From: Gracilibacteraceae bacterium
GTDB lineage: Bacteria; Bacillota; Desulfitobacteriia; Desulfitobacteriales; Syntrophobotulaceae
Direction: 5' to 3'
Assembly (NCBI GenBank): GCA_031266805.1
Contig: JAISAH010000102.1
Span: forward strand, 32,130 to 96,129
DNA length: 64,000 bases
The position numbers and the translations under genes are program-made. The notes beneath the pieces are model-generated. The model did no database searches, was not told where the DNA came from, and saw nothing but the letters and a program-made list of their open reading frames with translations. Shown here piece by piece: positions 26,410 to 35,340 of the stretch. Each line of letters starts with the position of its first letter. Positions within the stretch are counted from its first letter, which is position 1.

Positions 26410-27972
26410 TTATTCTCCTTCGTTAATGATATTGGCGAGCTTGCCCCATGTTTCCCTGAAAATACTGCTATCCATCTCTTTGACATTTTTTATAATGGGT
26501 TTGAATTCCATATGCTGGAGGACGTCCTTTTCTAGATCAAGGCCGGGGGCTATTTCCGTCAGTTCCAAACCTCCTTTCGTCAGCTGGAATACAGCCCGTT
26601 CCGTGACATACAACACAGGTTGCTCCTGCTCCGCCGCGTAACGCCCGCTAAAAGTGATCTGCTCTACTTTTTTCAGAAATTTCTTAATTTTACCTTCTTG
26701 CAGGATGCGCAGCTTCCCGTCAGCAGCCTCGATTTTCAGTCCTCCGGCGGTAAAAGTGCCGCAGTAGACGACTTTTTTCGCCGTCTGGGTGATGTTGATA
26801 AACCCGCCGCAACCGGCTGTTTTGGGGCCGAATTTGCTGACATTGATATTTCCTTCTTCGTCGGTTTGCGCCAGACCCAGATAAGCGACGTCAACGCCGC
26901 CCCCGTCATAAAAGTCGAACTGATATGGCTGATCAATAATGGCCTGCGCGTTCACCGACATGCCGAAATCGTTGCCGCCCGCCGGGACGCCGCCGATAAC
27001 GCCGGACTCGGCCGTCAGCGACATATAGTCCGCAATGCCTTCTTCCGCCGCCACAGCCGCCACTCCTTCCGGCATGCCGACGCCAAGATTGACGATAACG
27101 TCTTTCTGCAATTCCATCGCGGCGCGGCGGGCAATGATCTTGCGGTCGCCCATCGGCAGAAATTCAATATCGTTAAGCGGAATTTTAATATCGTTGCTGT
27201 AAGCGGGGTTGAAATAAGTGACCATAGTTTGCAGATGATTTTCCGGTTTCGCTTTGAAGACATAATCAACAAAAATACCGGGTACGGAGACGTCTTTCGG
27301 ATTGAGAGTACCGGATTTGACGACCTGTTCCACCTGAGCGACAACAATTCCCCCGCAATTTTTAGCGGCCTGGGCAATGGATATCCATTCCAGTTTGACA
27401 CCTTCGCGGCTGCTCGTCAAATTGCCGTCCTCATCGGCGACCGAACCGCGGATAAGGCCAATGTCGACGACAGGGGCGTGATAATAAAGCCATTCTTCGC
27501 CGTCGATTTCGATGAGTGAGACGATATCCGCGGAACAGGTGGAAGTGATTTTACCGCCGTCGATGCGGGGATCAACAAAAGTGCCCAAGCCGATCTTGCT
27601 GATCATCCCCGGGCGCTTGCCGGCGATATTGCGGGGCATGGAAGCTAGGATCCCCTGAGGCAGGTTGTAGCATTCAACCTTGTTTTCCAGGATCAATTTG
27701 GCGATATTGACGCCGCCCATCCCAAAATGACCGCCCACGATGCGTTTCCACAGGCCTTCATAACTCCAGTGCTGCATGCCTCTGTCGCTGGCGTTGCCGA
27801 TACCGGCGGCGTAATATAAGACCAAGTCGCGGGGATGACCGGTCGCCTTAAATAATTCCCCGATCCGGAGAGCCATTTCGTCCGCGAACCCGGCGAGCCC
27901 AAATCCACAGGTGTAAATCGTGGAACCGTCTTTTACCAGCCGGGCGGCTTCTTCCGAAGTGATTATTTTCAT
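26410..27972 (-). CDS. Acyl-CoA:acetate/propionate CoA-transferase (Pct/YdiF family)
   Basis: A family I CoA-transferase with fused alpha and beta halves, 520 residues from MKIITSEEAARLVKDG. The alpha half carries CGFGLAGFADEMALRIGE. The beta half carries VNLGVGMPEGVAAVA and the glutamate-bearing LTAESGVIGGVPAGG, where Glu forms the CoA thioester. It would activate an imported short-chain acid using acetyl-CoA. The track start 28062 overlaps the permease gene and has no ribosome site; GGAAGGA precedes 27972. Confidence 0.93.
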   Translation of the reverse strand: MKIITSEEAARLVKDGSTIYTCGFGLAGFADEMALRIGELFKATGHPRDLVLYYAAGIGNASDRGMQHWSYEGLWKRIVGGHFGMGGVNIAKLILENKVECYNLPQGILASMPRNIAGKRPGMISKIGLGTFVDPRIDGGKITSTCSADIVSLIEIDGEEWLYYHAPVVDIGLIRGSVADEDGNLTSSREGVKLEWISIAQAAKNCGGIVVAQVEQVVKSGTLNPKDVSVPGIFVDYVFKAKPENHLQTMVTYFNPAYSNDIKIPLNDIEFLPMGDRKIIARRAAMELQKDVIVNLGVGMPEGVAAVAAEEGIADYMSLTAESGVIGGVPAGGNDFGMSVNAQAIIDQPYQFDFYDGGGVDVAYLGLAQTDEEGNINVSKFGPKTAGCGGFINITQTAKKVVYCGTFTAGGLKIEAADGKLRILQEGKIKKFLKKVEQITFSGRYAAEQEQPVLYVTERAVFQLTKGGLELTEIAPGLDLEKDVLQHMEFKPIIKNVKEMDSSIFRETWGKLANIINEGE

Positions 27973-27992
27973 ACGGTGTTTTTCCTTCCTGC

Positions 27993-29291
27993 TCAGTAGA
28001 TTATGGTGGCCAGAATGATGGTTGGGATCATAACTATTAACGTGGCCATGACATGCGGCCAAAAGATGTGTCTGTAAGCCAGTTTGTGCGTCAAGCCGGC
28101 GACCGCGAGGGATGTGATGACGACGCCGTTATGCGGCATGGCGTCAAATGAGCCGGCGGCGATGCAAACGATTCTGTGCAGCAGCTCAGGGTTGATCCCC
28201 ATATCCACATAAGGCTGGATAACGGTTTCCAGAATGATGCCCAGACCGCCGGAAGCGGAGCCGGTGATGGCCGCCATCAGGTAAGTCGCGATGCAGAGAG
28301 ATATGGTCGCCGGGCCGGGGATGGACAGCAGTACGTTTTTGATGACGGTAAAACCGGCGCTTGCCGCCACCGCCATGCCATAACCGACGTCCGCGCAAGT
28401 GTTGATAATGGGCAGCGCCGTATTCAAAGCGCCGGCGTTGATTGTGGCCATGGGATTCTTAATATACTTGAAAAAGAATACCTCAGCCGAAACGCAGCCT
28501 ACTACCAGAGACCAAACGATATCAAGACGGATCACATTGAGACAGGCGATCAGGATGATTGGCGGGATAAGACTCAGCACCATATGCGGCAGGTTTTCGT
28601 AAGATACGTCCTCCGTCTTGCCTGTGACTACCGGGTCTTCATAATGCTCGTCTTTGGCCCGCGCCCGGTTCAGAGCGTACCGCATATAAAGCAGGTTCAA
28701 AGTCAGCATCAAAATCGAAGCAAAAATACCGATGACCGGAGCGGCCGTAGCCGGTGTTCCCAGATAGACCATAGGCATGATGTTCAGTGTGGACGGAGTG
28801 CCGGGGATCATCGACATGGAGAGCGACCCGATCCCGAACATGAACGGAGCCATAAACAGGTGCCAAGGAACATCCATTTCTTTAAAAATCGGCCGCGCGA
28901 TAGGCATAACGGCGAAAATAACGACGAACAGGCTGACGCCGCCCAGTGTCAAAACCAGCGTCACCACGGCGATGGCATAGAGCGAATAAAGGGCGTTCTT
29001 CCGGCCGATGATCTTCAGGATGCCGTTGGCTATAGAGCGCGCGGCGCCGCTGTCGTCCATGAACTTGCCGAAAATGGAGGCAAAAAGGAAAATAAGATAG
29101 TATCTGCTGGCATAATTGACGAAACCTTGCATATAAGGGCCGGTGAGTGTTTCCAATACCCCCATCTGAGAAAACAGGGCGACGATCACCACGCCGAACG
29201 GAGCGATCAGCATGATGTGTACGCCTCTTAAAGCGAGAATTACAATGAGCGCCAGTGACAGGATAATACCAACCACGCTCAGGGTCGTCAT
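27993..29291 (-). CDS. GntP-family permease
   Basis: A 432-residue inner-membrane transporter with about 12 hydrophobic segments. It shows GntP-family features such as ITGSASGGLGIILE and GSFDAMPHNGVVITSL. It likely imports the acid that the next gene links to CoA; gluconate itself is unlikely in this context, and a hydroxy- or unsaturated short-chain acid fits better. The track start at 29378 is wrong. A sigma-54 promoter lies inside that extension, and ATG 29291 has AAGGAGGGG before it. It is the first gene of the operon. Confidence 0.9.
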   Translation of the reverse strand: MTTLSVVGIILSLALIVILALRGVHIMLIAPFGVVIVALFSQMGVLETLTGPYMQGFVNYASRYYLIFLFASIFGKFMDDSGAARSIANGILKIIGRKNALYSLYAIAVVTLVLTLGGVSLFVVIFAVMPIARPIFKEMDVPWHLFMAPFMFGIGSLSMSMIPGTPSTLNIMPMVYLGTPATAAPVIGIFASILMLTLNLLYMRYALNRARAKDEHYEDPVVTGKTEDVSYENLPHMVLSLIPPIILIACLNVIRLDIVWSLVVGCVSAEVFFFKYIKNPMATINAGALNTALPIINTCADVGYGMAVAASAGFTVIKNVLLSIPGPATISLCIATYLMAAITGSASGGLGIILETVIQPYVDMGINPELLHRIVCIAAGSFDAMPHNGVVITSLAVAGLTHKLAYRHIFWPHVMATLIVMIPTIILATIIY

Positions 29292-29361
29292 TTTACCCCT
29301 CCTTATTTGAATAATGGTTTTAAGGTTTAAACCTCCATTGCAACGTTGCGCAAGATAAATA

Positions 29362-29377
29362 TGCATATTTTGTGCCA
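29362..29377 (-). promoter_or_regulatory. Sigma-54 (-24/-12) promoter of the acyl-CoA operon
   Basis: On the minus strand TGGCACAAAATATGCA matches the sigma-54 consensus TGGCACGNNNNTTGCW at all but two fixed positions, with the invariant GG and GC exactly 10 bp apart. It lies about 70 bp before the GntP permease start codon. The operon itself encodes a GAFTGA-type activator. Confidence 0.85.
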
Positions 29378-29461
29378 AGCGAACCGGAAATGATAATATT
29401 TGTTAAAAACCTGAATGACAACGCCTTTTCGCTATTAACATAAAATGGTTTCCGGGGCGGT

Positions 29462-29509
29462 GTCGTTTCTAAGCGACGTTATTTCTCTGGCGGAAGCGAC
29501 AAATGTCGC
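29462..29509. promoter_or_regulatory. Candidate upstream activator sites (GTCGC/GCGAC dyads)
   Basis: GTCG-N8-CGAC (29462-29477) and GCGACA-AA-TGTCGC (29496-29509) are two dyads with shared half-sites. They lie about 85-135 bp upstream of the -24 element, a normal position for sigma-54 activator binding. They could instead belong to the divergent glycosyltransferase gene. Confidence 0.4.
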
Positions 29510-29569
29510 GGCGGAGTTACAAGAGCGGGGCCGCTTGTTTTTTTTGCCGCTATAATGTAAACTGTTCCT

Positions 29570-31285
29570 ATGAAACTCACCGCCTGCCTGATAACTAAAA
29601 ATGAGGAGCGCTGTCTGGCCCGCTGTCTCGACAGCCTGCGGGAAGCCGTGGACGCTATCGTGGTCGCCGATACGGGTTCGGAGGACCGGACGCGGGAAAT
29701 CGCGCGGGCGCGGGGAGCGCGGGTCATAGAGATCCCGTGGCGGGATGATTTCGCTTGGGCGAAAAACCAGGCGCTGGCCGCGGCTGACGGCGATTGGATC
29801 TTATTCCCGGACGCGGACGAGTATTTTGCCCCCGGCGGAGCGGCGGCGCTGCGGGCCATGCTGGAGAACAACGCCTCGGCGCTGGCGCTGGCGGACGGTA
29901 TCGCGCTCCGGCGTTATGAGGGGACGGACTTTTCCGCGTCTTCATATACCGCCGTCCTGCGCGTGTTTCGCCTTGACCCCGCTTTGCGCTACAAAGGCGC
30001 GATCCACGAGGATCTGCGCCGCGCCGGAGAGCCGCCGCGCATCGTTGACGCGCCGCCCGCCGTCATATATCTCTGGCATGACGGACATGACCCCGTTCGC
30101 GCCGGCGCTAAAATCGCCCGCAATATGCGCGTCATGGAAAAACAGATCCGCTCCGGCGACAATGATCCGCTGCTTTTCTTTCATATGAGCAAGACTCTGG
30201 ACCGGCAGAAAGAGCGGGAACGGATATGGGAATACAGCCGCGAGTTCCTGCTCCGGGACCCTTCTTCCTCGTCCGTCTGCCTTAAAGCCCTGCTTCTGGC
30301 CGATATGGCTCTTGATTTTACGCCCGACGCGGCGTCGGGGCCGGAGCGCCGGGCCTGGCTGAAAGAGGAAGCTTTGCGCCGTTTTCCCGCCCAACCCGCC
30401 GCCTGCACTATGGCGGCTGACGAATGTCTGGAACGCGGCGATTGGAGCGGGGCGCTGCCGCTGTACGCCAAAGCGGCGGAATTGTGGCAAAATGGGTTTG
30501 ATGATTTTGGTGATTCCGATTTCCGGCAGGAAAAATCCCGGCCGCTGGTTTATGCCCGTTTAGGGCGCTGCCGGCAGATGACCGGCGACCTCGCGGGCGC
30601 GCGGGCGGATTTTGCCGCCGCGCTCGACTTGCAGCCGGATAACCCGGCGGCCGCCGCCGGTTATATCGAGTGCGGGCGGGCGGAGGACGCGCGGACGGTG
30701 TTTGAGACGCTCTCCGTCTGGCTGGCCCGCGCCCGCTCGCCGCTCTGTTTTCTGGCGGCGGCGCGGGACAAGCGCTGCGACCTGCTCTACCTTTATTTGT
30801 ATGATCACGGATCCGCCGGCCGATCGCCGCGGCCGCTCCAATATTTCGCGACCTTGCAGATTTTGGTGGGCGCCTGGTACGCGGCGGCGGCGGACTGCTG
30901 CGCCCTGATCCGGCGCCACCCGCTGTGGAGCGGCGATACGGCCGGTTTTTTCCCGGCTTTGACAGAAGGGGAACGGTCGGAAATCAGCGAGACCCTGGCG
31001 GAAGCCGCCGCCGGGTGTTTATTGGCCGCGGGCGGCTGGCAGCCGCCCGGCGGGGTCCGCCCGGATGAAAACCCGCCGGCGCCGGCCCGGTTTTTACAGG
31101 CTCTGTCCGCCGTGGCCCCGCCGGCGCTGAGTGACGCCATCCGCCTTTGTCTGGGTGAAGATGTGGATCCCGTGCGGCGGGAGGGACTAGGTGCGGCGCG
31201 GCGGACGGGGGAACGGCTGGCGGCTCTTGGCGCGCCGGAATCGGTGCGTCTGGTCTGGCGGGAGGCATTGGCGTGTCTGGACTGA
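29570..31285 (+). CDS. Family 2 glycosyltransferase with C-terminal TPR-like region
   Basis: A 571-residue protein. The first ~200 residues are a GT2 domain: TACLITKNEERCLARCLDSL, the nucleotide-binding ADTGSEDRT, and the metal-binding DxD in FPDADEY (80-85). The remainder is Ala/Arg-rich helical TPR-like sequence with poor similarity to anything I can name. No membrane segment is seen. This architecture is common in Bacillota proteins thought to glycosylate proteins or surface glycans. Its last 13 bases overlap thiE. Confidence 0.8.
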   Translation: MKLTACLITKNEERCLARCLDSLREAVDAIVVADTGSEDRTREIARARGARVIEIPWRDDFAWAKNQALAAADGDWILFPDADEYFAPGGAAALRAMLENNASALALADGIALRRYEGTDFSASSYTAVLRVFRLDPALRYKGAIHEDLRRAGEPPRIVDAPPAVIYLWHDGHDPVRAGAKIARNMRVMEKQIRSGDNDPLLFFHMSKTLDRQKERERIWEYSREFLLRDPSSSSVCLKALLLADMALDFTPDAASGPERRAWLKEEALRRFPAQPAACTMAADECLERGDWSGALPLYAKAAELWQNGFDDFGDSDFRQEKSRPLVYARLGRCRQMTGDLAGARADFAAALDLQPDNPAAAAGYIECGRAEDARTVFETLSVWLARARSPLCFLAAARDKRCDLLYLYLYDHGSAGRSPRPLQYFATLQILVGAWYAAAADCCALIRRHPLWSGDTAGFFPALTEGERSEISETLAEAAAGCLLAAGGWQPPGGVRPDENPPAPARFLQALSAVAPPALSDAIRLCLGEDVDPVRREGLGAARRTGERLAALGAPESVRLVWREALACLD

Positions 31286-31923
31286 AATCAGCGGGGCCTG
31301 TTTTGCCGGAAAAAGCCCTGCGTCTTTACGCGATCACCGACAGCTCCTGTTTAGGCGCCCGCTCGCTGGCGGAGACGACGGAGGCGGTCTTGCGCGGCGG
31401 GGCCACCATGCTGCAATTCCGGGAAAAAACACTAGGGTTTGATGATTTTGTGGCCGTCGGCCGGACTCTCCGCGCTTTGGCCCGCCGTTTTGCCGTGCCT
31501 TTTATCGTCAATGACCGGGTGGAGGAAGCGGCGGCGCTGGAAGCGGACGGCGTCCATCTGGGGCAGGGGGATATGGAAATCGGGGCGGCACGCGCGCGGC
31601 TCGGCCCGGGCAAAATCATCGGGATCTCTGCCAGGACCGCCGCTCAGGCTCTGCGGGCCGAAGCCGCGGGCGCCGATTATCTCGGGGTCGGCGCGGTGTT
31701 TGCCACGGCGACCAAGCCTGACGCCGCCGCCGTCAGTCTGGGGGTTTTGCGGGACATCTGCCGGGCGGCGCGTATTCCGGTCGTGGCAATCGGCGGCATA
31801 AACGCCGGCAACGCCGCGCTGCTGCAGGGGAGCGGGATTCGGGGCATCGCGGTCGTATCGGCGCTTTTTGCCGCGCCGGCGCCGGAAGCGGCGGCCAGAG
31901 AATTATTGCGCGATTGGGAGTAG
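31273..31923 (+). CDS. thiE: Thiamine-phosphate synthase
   Basis: Joins HMP-PP and the thiazole phosphate to give thiamine monophosphate. The 216-residue TIM barrel shows LQFREK, FIVNDR, DGVHLGQGD, GVGAVFATATKPDA and VVAIGGINAGN, all in the expected order. The start is a GTG at 31273, overlapping the glycosyltransferase end. thiD is two genes downstream, with a HAD phosphatase between. No TPP riboswitch was recognised upstream. Confidence 0.93.
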   Translation: MSGLKSAGPVLPEKALRLYAITDSSCLGARSLAETTEAVLRGGATMLQFREKTLGFDDFVAVGRTLRALARRFAVPFIVNDRVEEAAALEADGVHLGQGDMEIGAARARLGPGKIIGISARTAAQALRAEAAGADYLGVGAVFATATKPDAAAVSLGVLRDICRAARIPVVAIGGINAGNAALLQGSGIRGIAVVSALFAAPAPEAAARELLRDWE

Positions 31924-31933
31924 AGTGGCTTTT

Positions 31934-32596
31934 ATGATGATCTTACCCGCAAATATAAAGGGAATAATTTTTGACATGGACGGCACTTTGCTGGACACCA
32001 TGCCGGTGTGGCGAGGATTGAGCGAGGCGTTTCTGGAGGGCTACGGCGTAGCGCTGTCTCCGGCCGCGGAAGCGGACTTGCTGCCGCTGAGCCTGGAGCA
32101 GAGCGTCGCTTATTTTCACGAGTGCCTGAAAGTACCGGCGGCCAAAAAAGATATGCTGACGGAAATTTACGCCATGGCGAATCACAGATACCATAAATTG
32201 GCAAAACCGAAGGACGGCGTCCGGGAATACCTGGAGCAGCGCGCGGCCGCCGGCTGTAAAATGTGCGTGGCGACGGTCACGGACCGGGCGATGGCGGCGC
32301 AGGTCCTGACCCGTTTTGAATTGCGCCGGTTTTTCACCGACATCTACACCTGCGATACCATCGGCCGGCCCAAATCCGATCCGCGTTTTTTCCTTGACGT
32401 GGTGGAGCGTTTGGGTCTGAGTCCGGCGGAGTGCGCCGTGTTTGAGGATTCGCTTTATTGCCTGCGCTCGGCCCGGGCGGCGGGATTGACGGTGATCGGC
32501 GTTTTTGACGCGGAAGCGGCCGCTGACGAAATGGCGGCGCGGGAATACTGTCATCAATATATTTATTCTTTTACGGAGCTGACGGAAAATGCTTAA
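31934..32596 (+). CDS. HAD-superfamily hydrolase (beta-phosphoglucomutase-like)
   Basis: A 220-residue phosphatase-like protein. HAD motif I is IFDMDGTLLDT, motif II falls in VATVTDR, motif III Lys is in GRPKSDPRFF and motif IV in AVFEDSLYC. The cap is of the small helical type. It sits between thiE and thiD and overlaps thiD by 8 bp, so it could be the phosphatase acting on thiamine monophosphate or on a pathway intermediate; this is inference. GTG 31925 is an alternative start, but ATG 31934 is favoured. Confidence 0.85.
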   Translation: MMILPANIKGIIFDMDGTLLDTMPVWRGLSEAFLEGYGVALSPAAEADLLPLSLEQSVAYFHECLKVPAAKKDMLTEIYAMANHRYHKLAKPKDGVREYLEQRAAAGCKMCVATVTDRAMAAQVLTRFELRRFFTDIYTCDTIGRPKSDPRFFLDVVERLGLSPAECAVFEDSLYCLRSARAAGLTVIGVFDAEAAADEMAAREYCHQYIYSFTELTENA

Positions 32597-33389
32597 AGTA
32601 TTGACGGTGGCCGGATCCGACCCCAGCGGCGGCGCGGGTATTCAGGCCGATCTCAAGACAATGGCCGCCCACGGCGTCTACGGCATGAGCGTCGTCACGG
32701 CTTTGACGGCGCAAAACACCACAGGGGTATTCGAGGTGGCGGAACTCACGCCGGAATTCGTCGGGCGGCAGCTGGACGCTGTTTTCACCGATATCTTCCC
32801 TGACGCCGTGAAGATAGGCATGGTGTCTTCGATCGGCGTCATCCGGGTCCTCGCGGCCAAACTGCGGGAATACCGCGCCCCGCATATCGTGCTGGATCCG
32901 GTCATGGGGGCGACGAGCGGGGGGCGGCTCATCCGCACGGAGGCGACGGCGGTTCTGGTGAGCGAGCTTTTTCCTTTGGCGGAAGTTATCACGCCTAATA
33001 TGGCTGAAGCCGAAGAATTGAGCGGTCTGAAAGTGAGCAGCCGTCCGGAGATGTTTGCGGCGGCCGCGCGTCTGGCTGATGATTTCGCCGGGCATATCCT
33101 GCTCAAAGGCGGACATTTGCCGGACGGGGCGGACGATCTCCTTTACCGCCGCGAAACAGCGCATTGGCTGAAAGGGGAGCATGTGCCCAATCCCAATTCT
33201 CACGGCACGGGCTGCACGCTTTCCGCCGCCCTCGCTTGCCGGCTGGCGGCCGGCGAGGGCATGCGCGCGGGAGCGGAGCAGGCTAAAGCTTATGTGACCG
33301 GGGCTCTGCGCGCCGGTCTCGACCTGGGCCGCGGCCGCGGGCCGTTGGATCATATGTACGCCCTGCCGACCGCGGCGACGTCGGCATGA
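32589..33389 (+). CDS. thiD: Hydroxymethylpyrimidine/phosphomethylpyrimidine kinase
   Basis: Phosphorylates HMP and HMP-P to HMP-PP for thiamine synthesis. The 266-residue ribokinase-fold protein has GSDPSGGAGIQADLKT at the N-terminus, VLDPVMGATSG, and the catalytic-base region NSHGTGCTLSAALA. Overlaps of 8 bp (upstream) and 4 bp (ATGA, downstream) place it in a translationally coupled run. Confidence 0.94.
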   Translation: MLKVLTVAGSDPSGGAGIQADLKTMAAHGVYGMSVVTALTAQNTTGVFEVAELTPEFVGRQLDAVFTDIFPDAVKIGMVSSIGVIRVLAAKLREYRAPHIVLDPVMGATSGGRLIRTEATAVLVSELFPLAEVITPNMAEAEELSGLKVSSRPEMFAAAARLADDFAGHILLKGGHLPDGADDLLYRRETAHWLKGEHVPNPNSHGTGCTLSAALACRLAAGEGMRAGAEQAKAYVTGALRAGLDLGRGRGPLDHMYALPTAATSA

Positions 33390-34141
33390 TGAACGGGGAA
33401 GGCGGCGGTAAAAGCCGGATGGTGCGGGATATTTTCGGCGGGATCGCCGAAAAATATGATTTCATGAACAGCGTCATGAGTTTGGGGCTGGATCGGCACT
33501 GGCGGCGGCAGGCCGTGCGGACGGCGCGGATCCGCCCCGGACACCGGGTGGCGGATATTTGCTGCGGCACGGGGCAACTGGCTTTGGCGGCCCGCGCGGC
33601 GGCCGGCCGGGAAGGCGAAGTGGTGGGGCTGGATTTTTCTCCGGCCATGCTCCGCGTCGCCGCCGGGAACATGGAGGCCGCGCACAGGCGAACGAGGGAC
33701 CATGTGGACAATATCAGCTTCGTGCAGGGAGACGCCGCGGAACTGCCTTTTGCCACGGCCAGTTTTGACGCGGTACTCATCGGCTGGGGCCTGCGCAACA
33801 TAACGGACAGAGAGGGCGCTGTCCGGGAAATGCGGCGGATCGTCAAGCCGGGCGGGCGGGTCGTGTCGCTGGATATGGGGCAGCCGCGCTTTCCGGGGAT
33901 GAGCGCCGTATACTGGCCGGTTTTTGCCCGGCTGATCCCGTTCCTCGGCAGCCGGTGCGCGGGAGGCAAAGCGCGGGAATACGCGTACCTTTATGAGTCG
34001 GCGCGGTGTTTTCCCCCGCAGGAAGAACTGGCGGACATGTTCCGCCGCTGCGGGCTGACGGCGACCGGGGCGCTGGATCTGGCCGGCGGCGCCGTGGCCG
34101 TGGTATACGGTGAAAAATCGCCGCTTTATCCGGGGGAATAG
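33386..34141 (+). CDS. menG: Demethylmenaquinone methyltransferase (UbiE/MenG family)
   Basis: A SAM-dependent methyltransferase of 251 residues that performs the last step of menaquinone synthesis. It has the family start VRDIFGGIAEKYDFMNSVMSLGLDRHWR, SAM motif I VADICCGTGQLALAA, GLDFSPAML, and the signature WGLRNITDREGAVREM. The ATGA overlap with thiD indicates coupling. It implies that the organism makes menaquinone, in line with the prenyl synthase at 50.6 kb. Confidence 0.92.
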   Translation: MMNGEGGGKSRMVRDIFGGIAEKYDFMNSVMSLGLDRHWRRQAVRTARIRPGHRVADICCGTGQLALAARAAAGREGEVVGLDFSPAMLRVAAGNMEAAHRRTRDHVDNISFVQGDAAELPFATASFDAVLIGWGLRNITDREGAVREMRRIVKPGGRVVSLDMGQPRFPGMSAVYWPVFARLIPFLGSRCAGGKAREYAYLYESARCFPPQEELADMFRRCGLTATGALDLAGGAVAVVYGEKSPLYPGE

Positions 34142-34183
34142 CGCCGGGCCATGGGTCCGCGATGAATTATGAGGTGAGGAAAA

Positions 34184-34606
34184 ATGGCGGCAGGCGGCAG
34201 CAGAACAGTGGCGGCGGCGGCTCTGAACATGGCGATGACCGACAGCCGGGAAGCGGAAACTTTGCTGAAAAACGAGTATGCCGCAAGTGGCGTGCGCGCG
34301 GTGGCGGTGGACTATGGCGGCGATTATCTCAGTTCCATCAAAAAACTGGTGGAAAGAGCGATCGTCGCCGCTAAACGCGAAGGGGTCATTCAGGCGACGC
34401 ACGGCGACGAGGGCTCCGTGGCCGGGGCGACGCGGGAGGCTTTGAGTCAGATCATGCCCAAGGCCTTCGGCCTGAATGTCGGCGGCAAGATCAGCGTGGC
34501 CCGGCAGGGCGAGCATCTGAGCGTCGCGGTTTTTTTCGGGGTCGGGCTTTTGCATCTCGACGAAATCGCCGTCGGTCTCGGGCATCGGGTGATATCAGAC
34601 CGTTGA
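34184..34606 (+). CDS. hutP: HutP-family RNA-binding regulator
   Basis: A 140-residue protein close in length to B. subtilis HutP, an L-histidine- and Mg2+-dependent antiterminator of the hut operon. Visible are the His-containing loop (THGDEGSVAGATREA), LNVGGKISVARQGEHLSVAVFFGVG, and the terminal GLGHRVIS. No histidine-utilisation genes are in the window; the neighbours are menG and cmk. It may regulate a distant operon or have a changed role. GAGGTGAGG provides a good ribosome site. Confidence 0.87.
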   Translation: MAAGGSRTVAAAALNMAMTDSREAETLLKNEYAASGVRAVAVDYGGDYLSSIKKLVERAIVAAKREGVIQATHGDEGSVAGATREALSQIMPKAFGLNVGGKISVARQGEHLSVAVFFGVGLLHLDEIAVGLGHRVISDR

Positions 34607-34629
34607 CGGGTAAGAAAGGGGAAAAGCTT

Positions 34630-35340
34630 ATGCCGCTTCAGGTGGCCGTGGACGGGCCGGCGGGTTCGGGTAAGAGTACAGCCGCCCGGCTGCTGGCGCG
34701 GGAATTGGGGCTGGTGTACCTGGATACCGGCGCTTTTTACCGCAGCGTGGCCCTGTTAGTTCTGCGGCGGGGGGTCGACCCGGCGGACGAACCGTCTGTC
34801 ACGGATATCAGCGCCGGAGCGCGCGTTGCTTTTCAGCCGGGGACGGGCGGCGGCCCGGATCGGGTTTTTTGCGGCGGCGAAGACGTGACGGAGGCCATTC
34901 GCCGGCCGGAAATCAGCCGCGTCGTTTCGGCGGTGGCCGCTCACCCCGCGGTGCGGGAAAACCTGACGCGGCAAATGCGTCTGCTGGCCGCCGCTCAGTC
35001 CGTGATCATGGATGGGCGCGACGTCGGGACGCATGTGCTGCCGGCTGCGGCGGTGAAGATATTTCTCACCGCCTCGGCGCGGGAACGGGCGCGGCGGCGC
35101 GCGAGGGAACTGGAAGCGGCCGGGCAGGCGGAGGGTTTGACGGAAGAAGACGTGCTGGCGGAAATCGAAGCGCGGGACCGCGGCGACAGCAGCCGCGCCG
35201 CGGCGCCGCTGCGGCAGGCGGAGGACGCTTTCCTGATCGACGCCACTTTCCTCAGCCCGGATGAAGTGGCGGCTCTGATCAAAGAAAAGGTGCTGGCATG
35301 GGAACGGGCGCGGGAAAGCGGGGAGGAGACGGGGAAGTGA
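34630..35340 (+). CDS. cmk: Cytidylate kinase
   Basis: Phosphorylates CMP and dCMP. The 236-residue protein begins MPLQVAVDGPAGSGKST (P-loop). It has the DTGAFYRSVAL, MDGRDVGTHVLP and LIDATFLSPDEV stretches of the family. The track start (TTG 34603) is replaced by ATG 34630, which has AAAGGGG 8 nt upstream. The gene order cmk-plsC-ispH/rpsA recurs in Clostridia-type genomes. Confidence 0.95.
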   Translation: MPLQVAVDGPAGSGKSTAARLLARELGLVYLDTGAFYRSVALLVLRRGVDPADEPSVTDISAGARVAFQPGTGGGPDRVFCGGEDVTEAIRRPEISRVVSAVAAHPAVRENLTRQMRLLAAAQSVIMDGRDVGTHVLPAAAVKIFLTASARERARRRARELEAAGQAEGLTEEDVLAEIEARDRGDSSRAAAPLRQAEDAFLIDATFLSPDEVAALIKEKVLAWERARESGEETGK

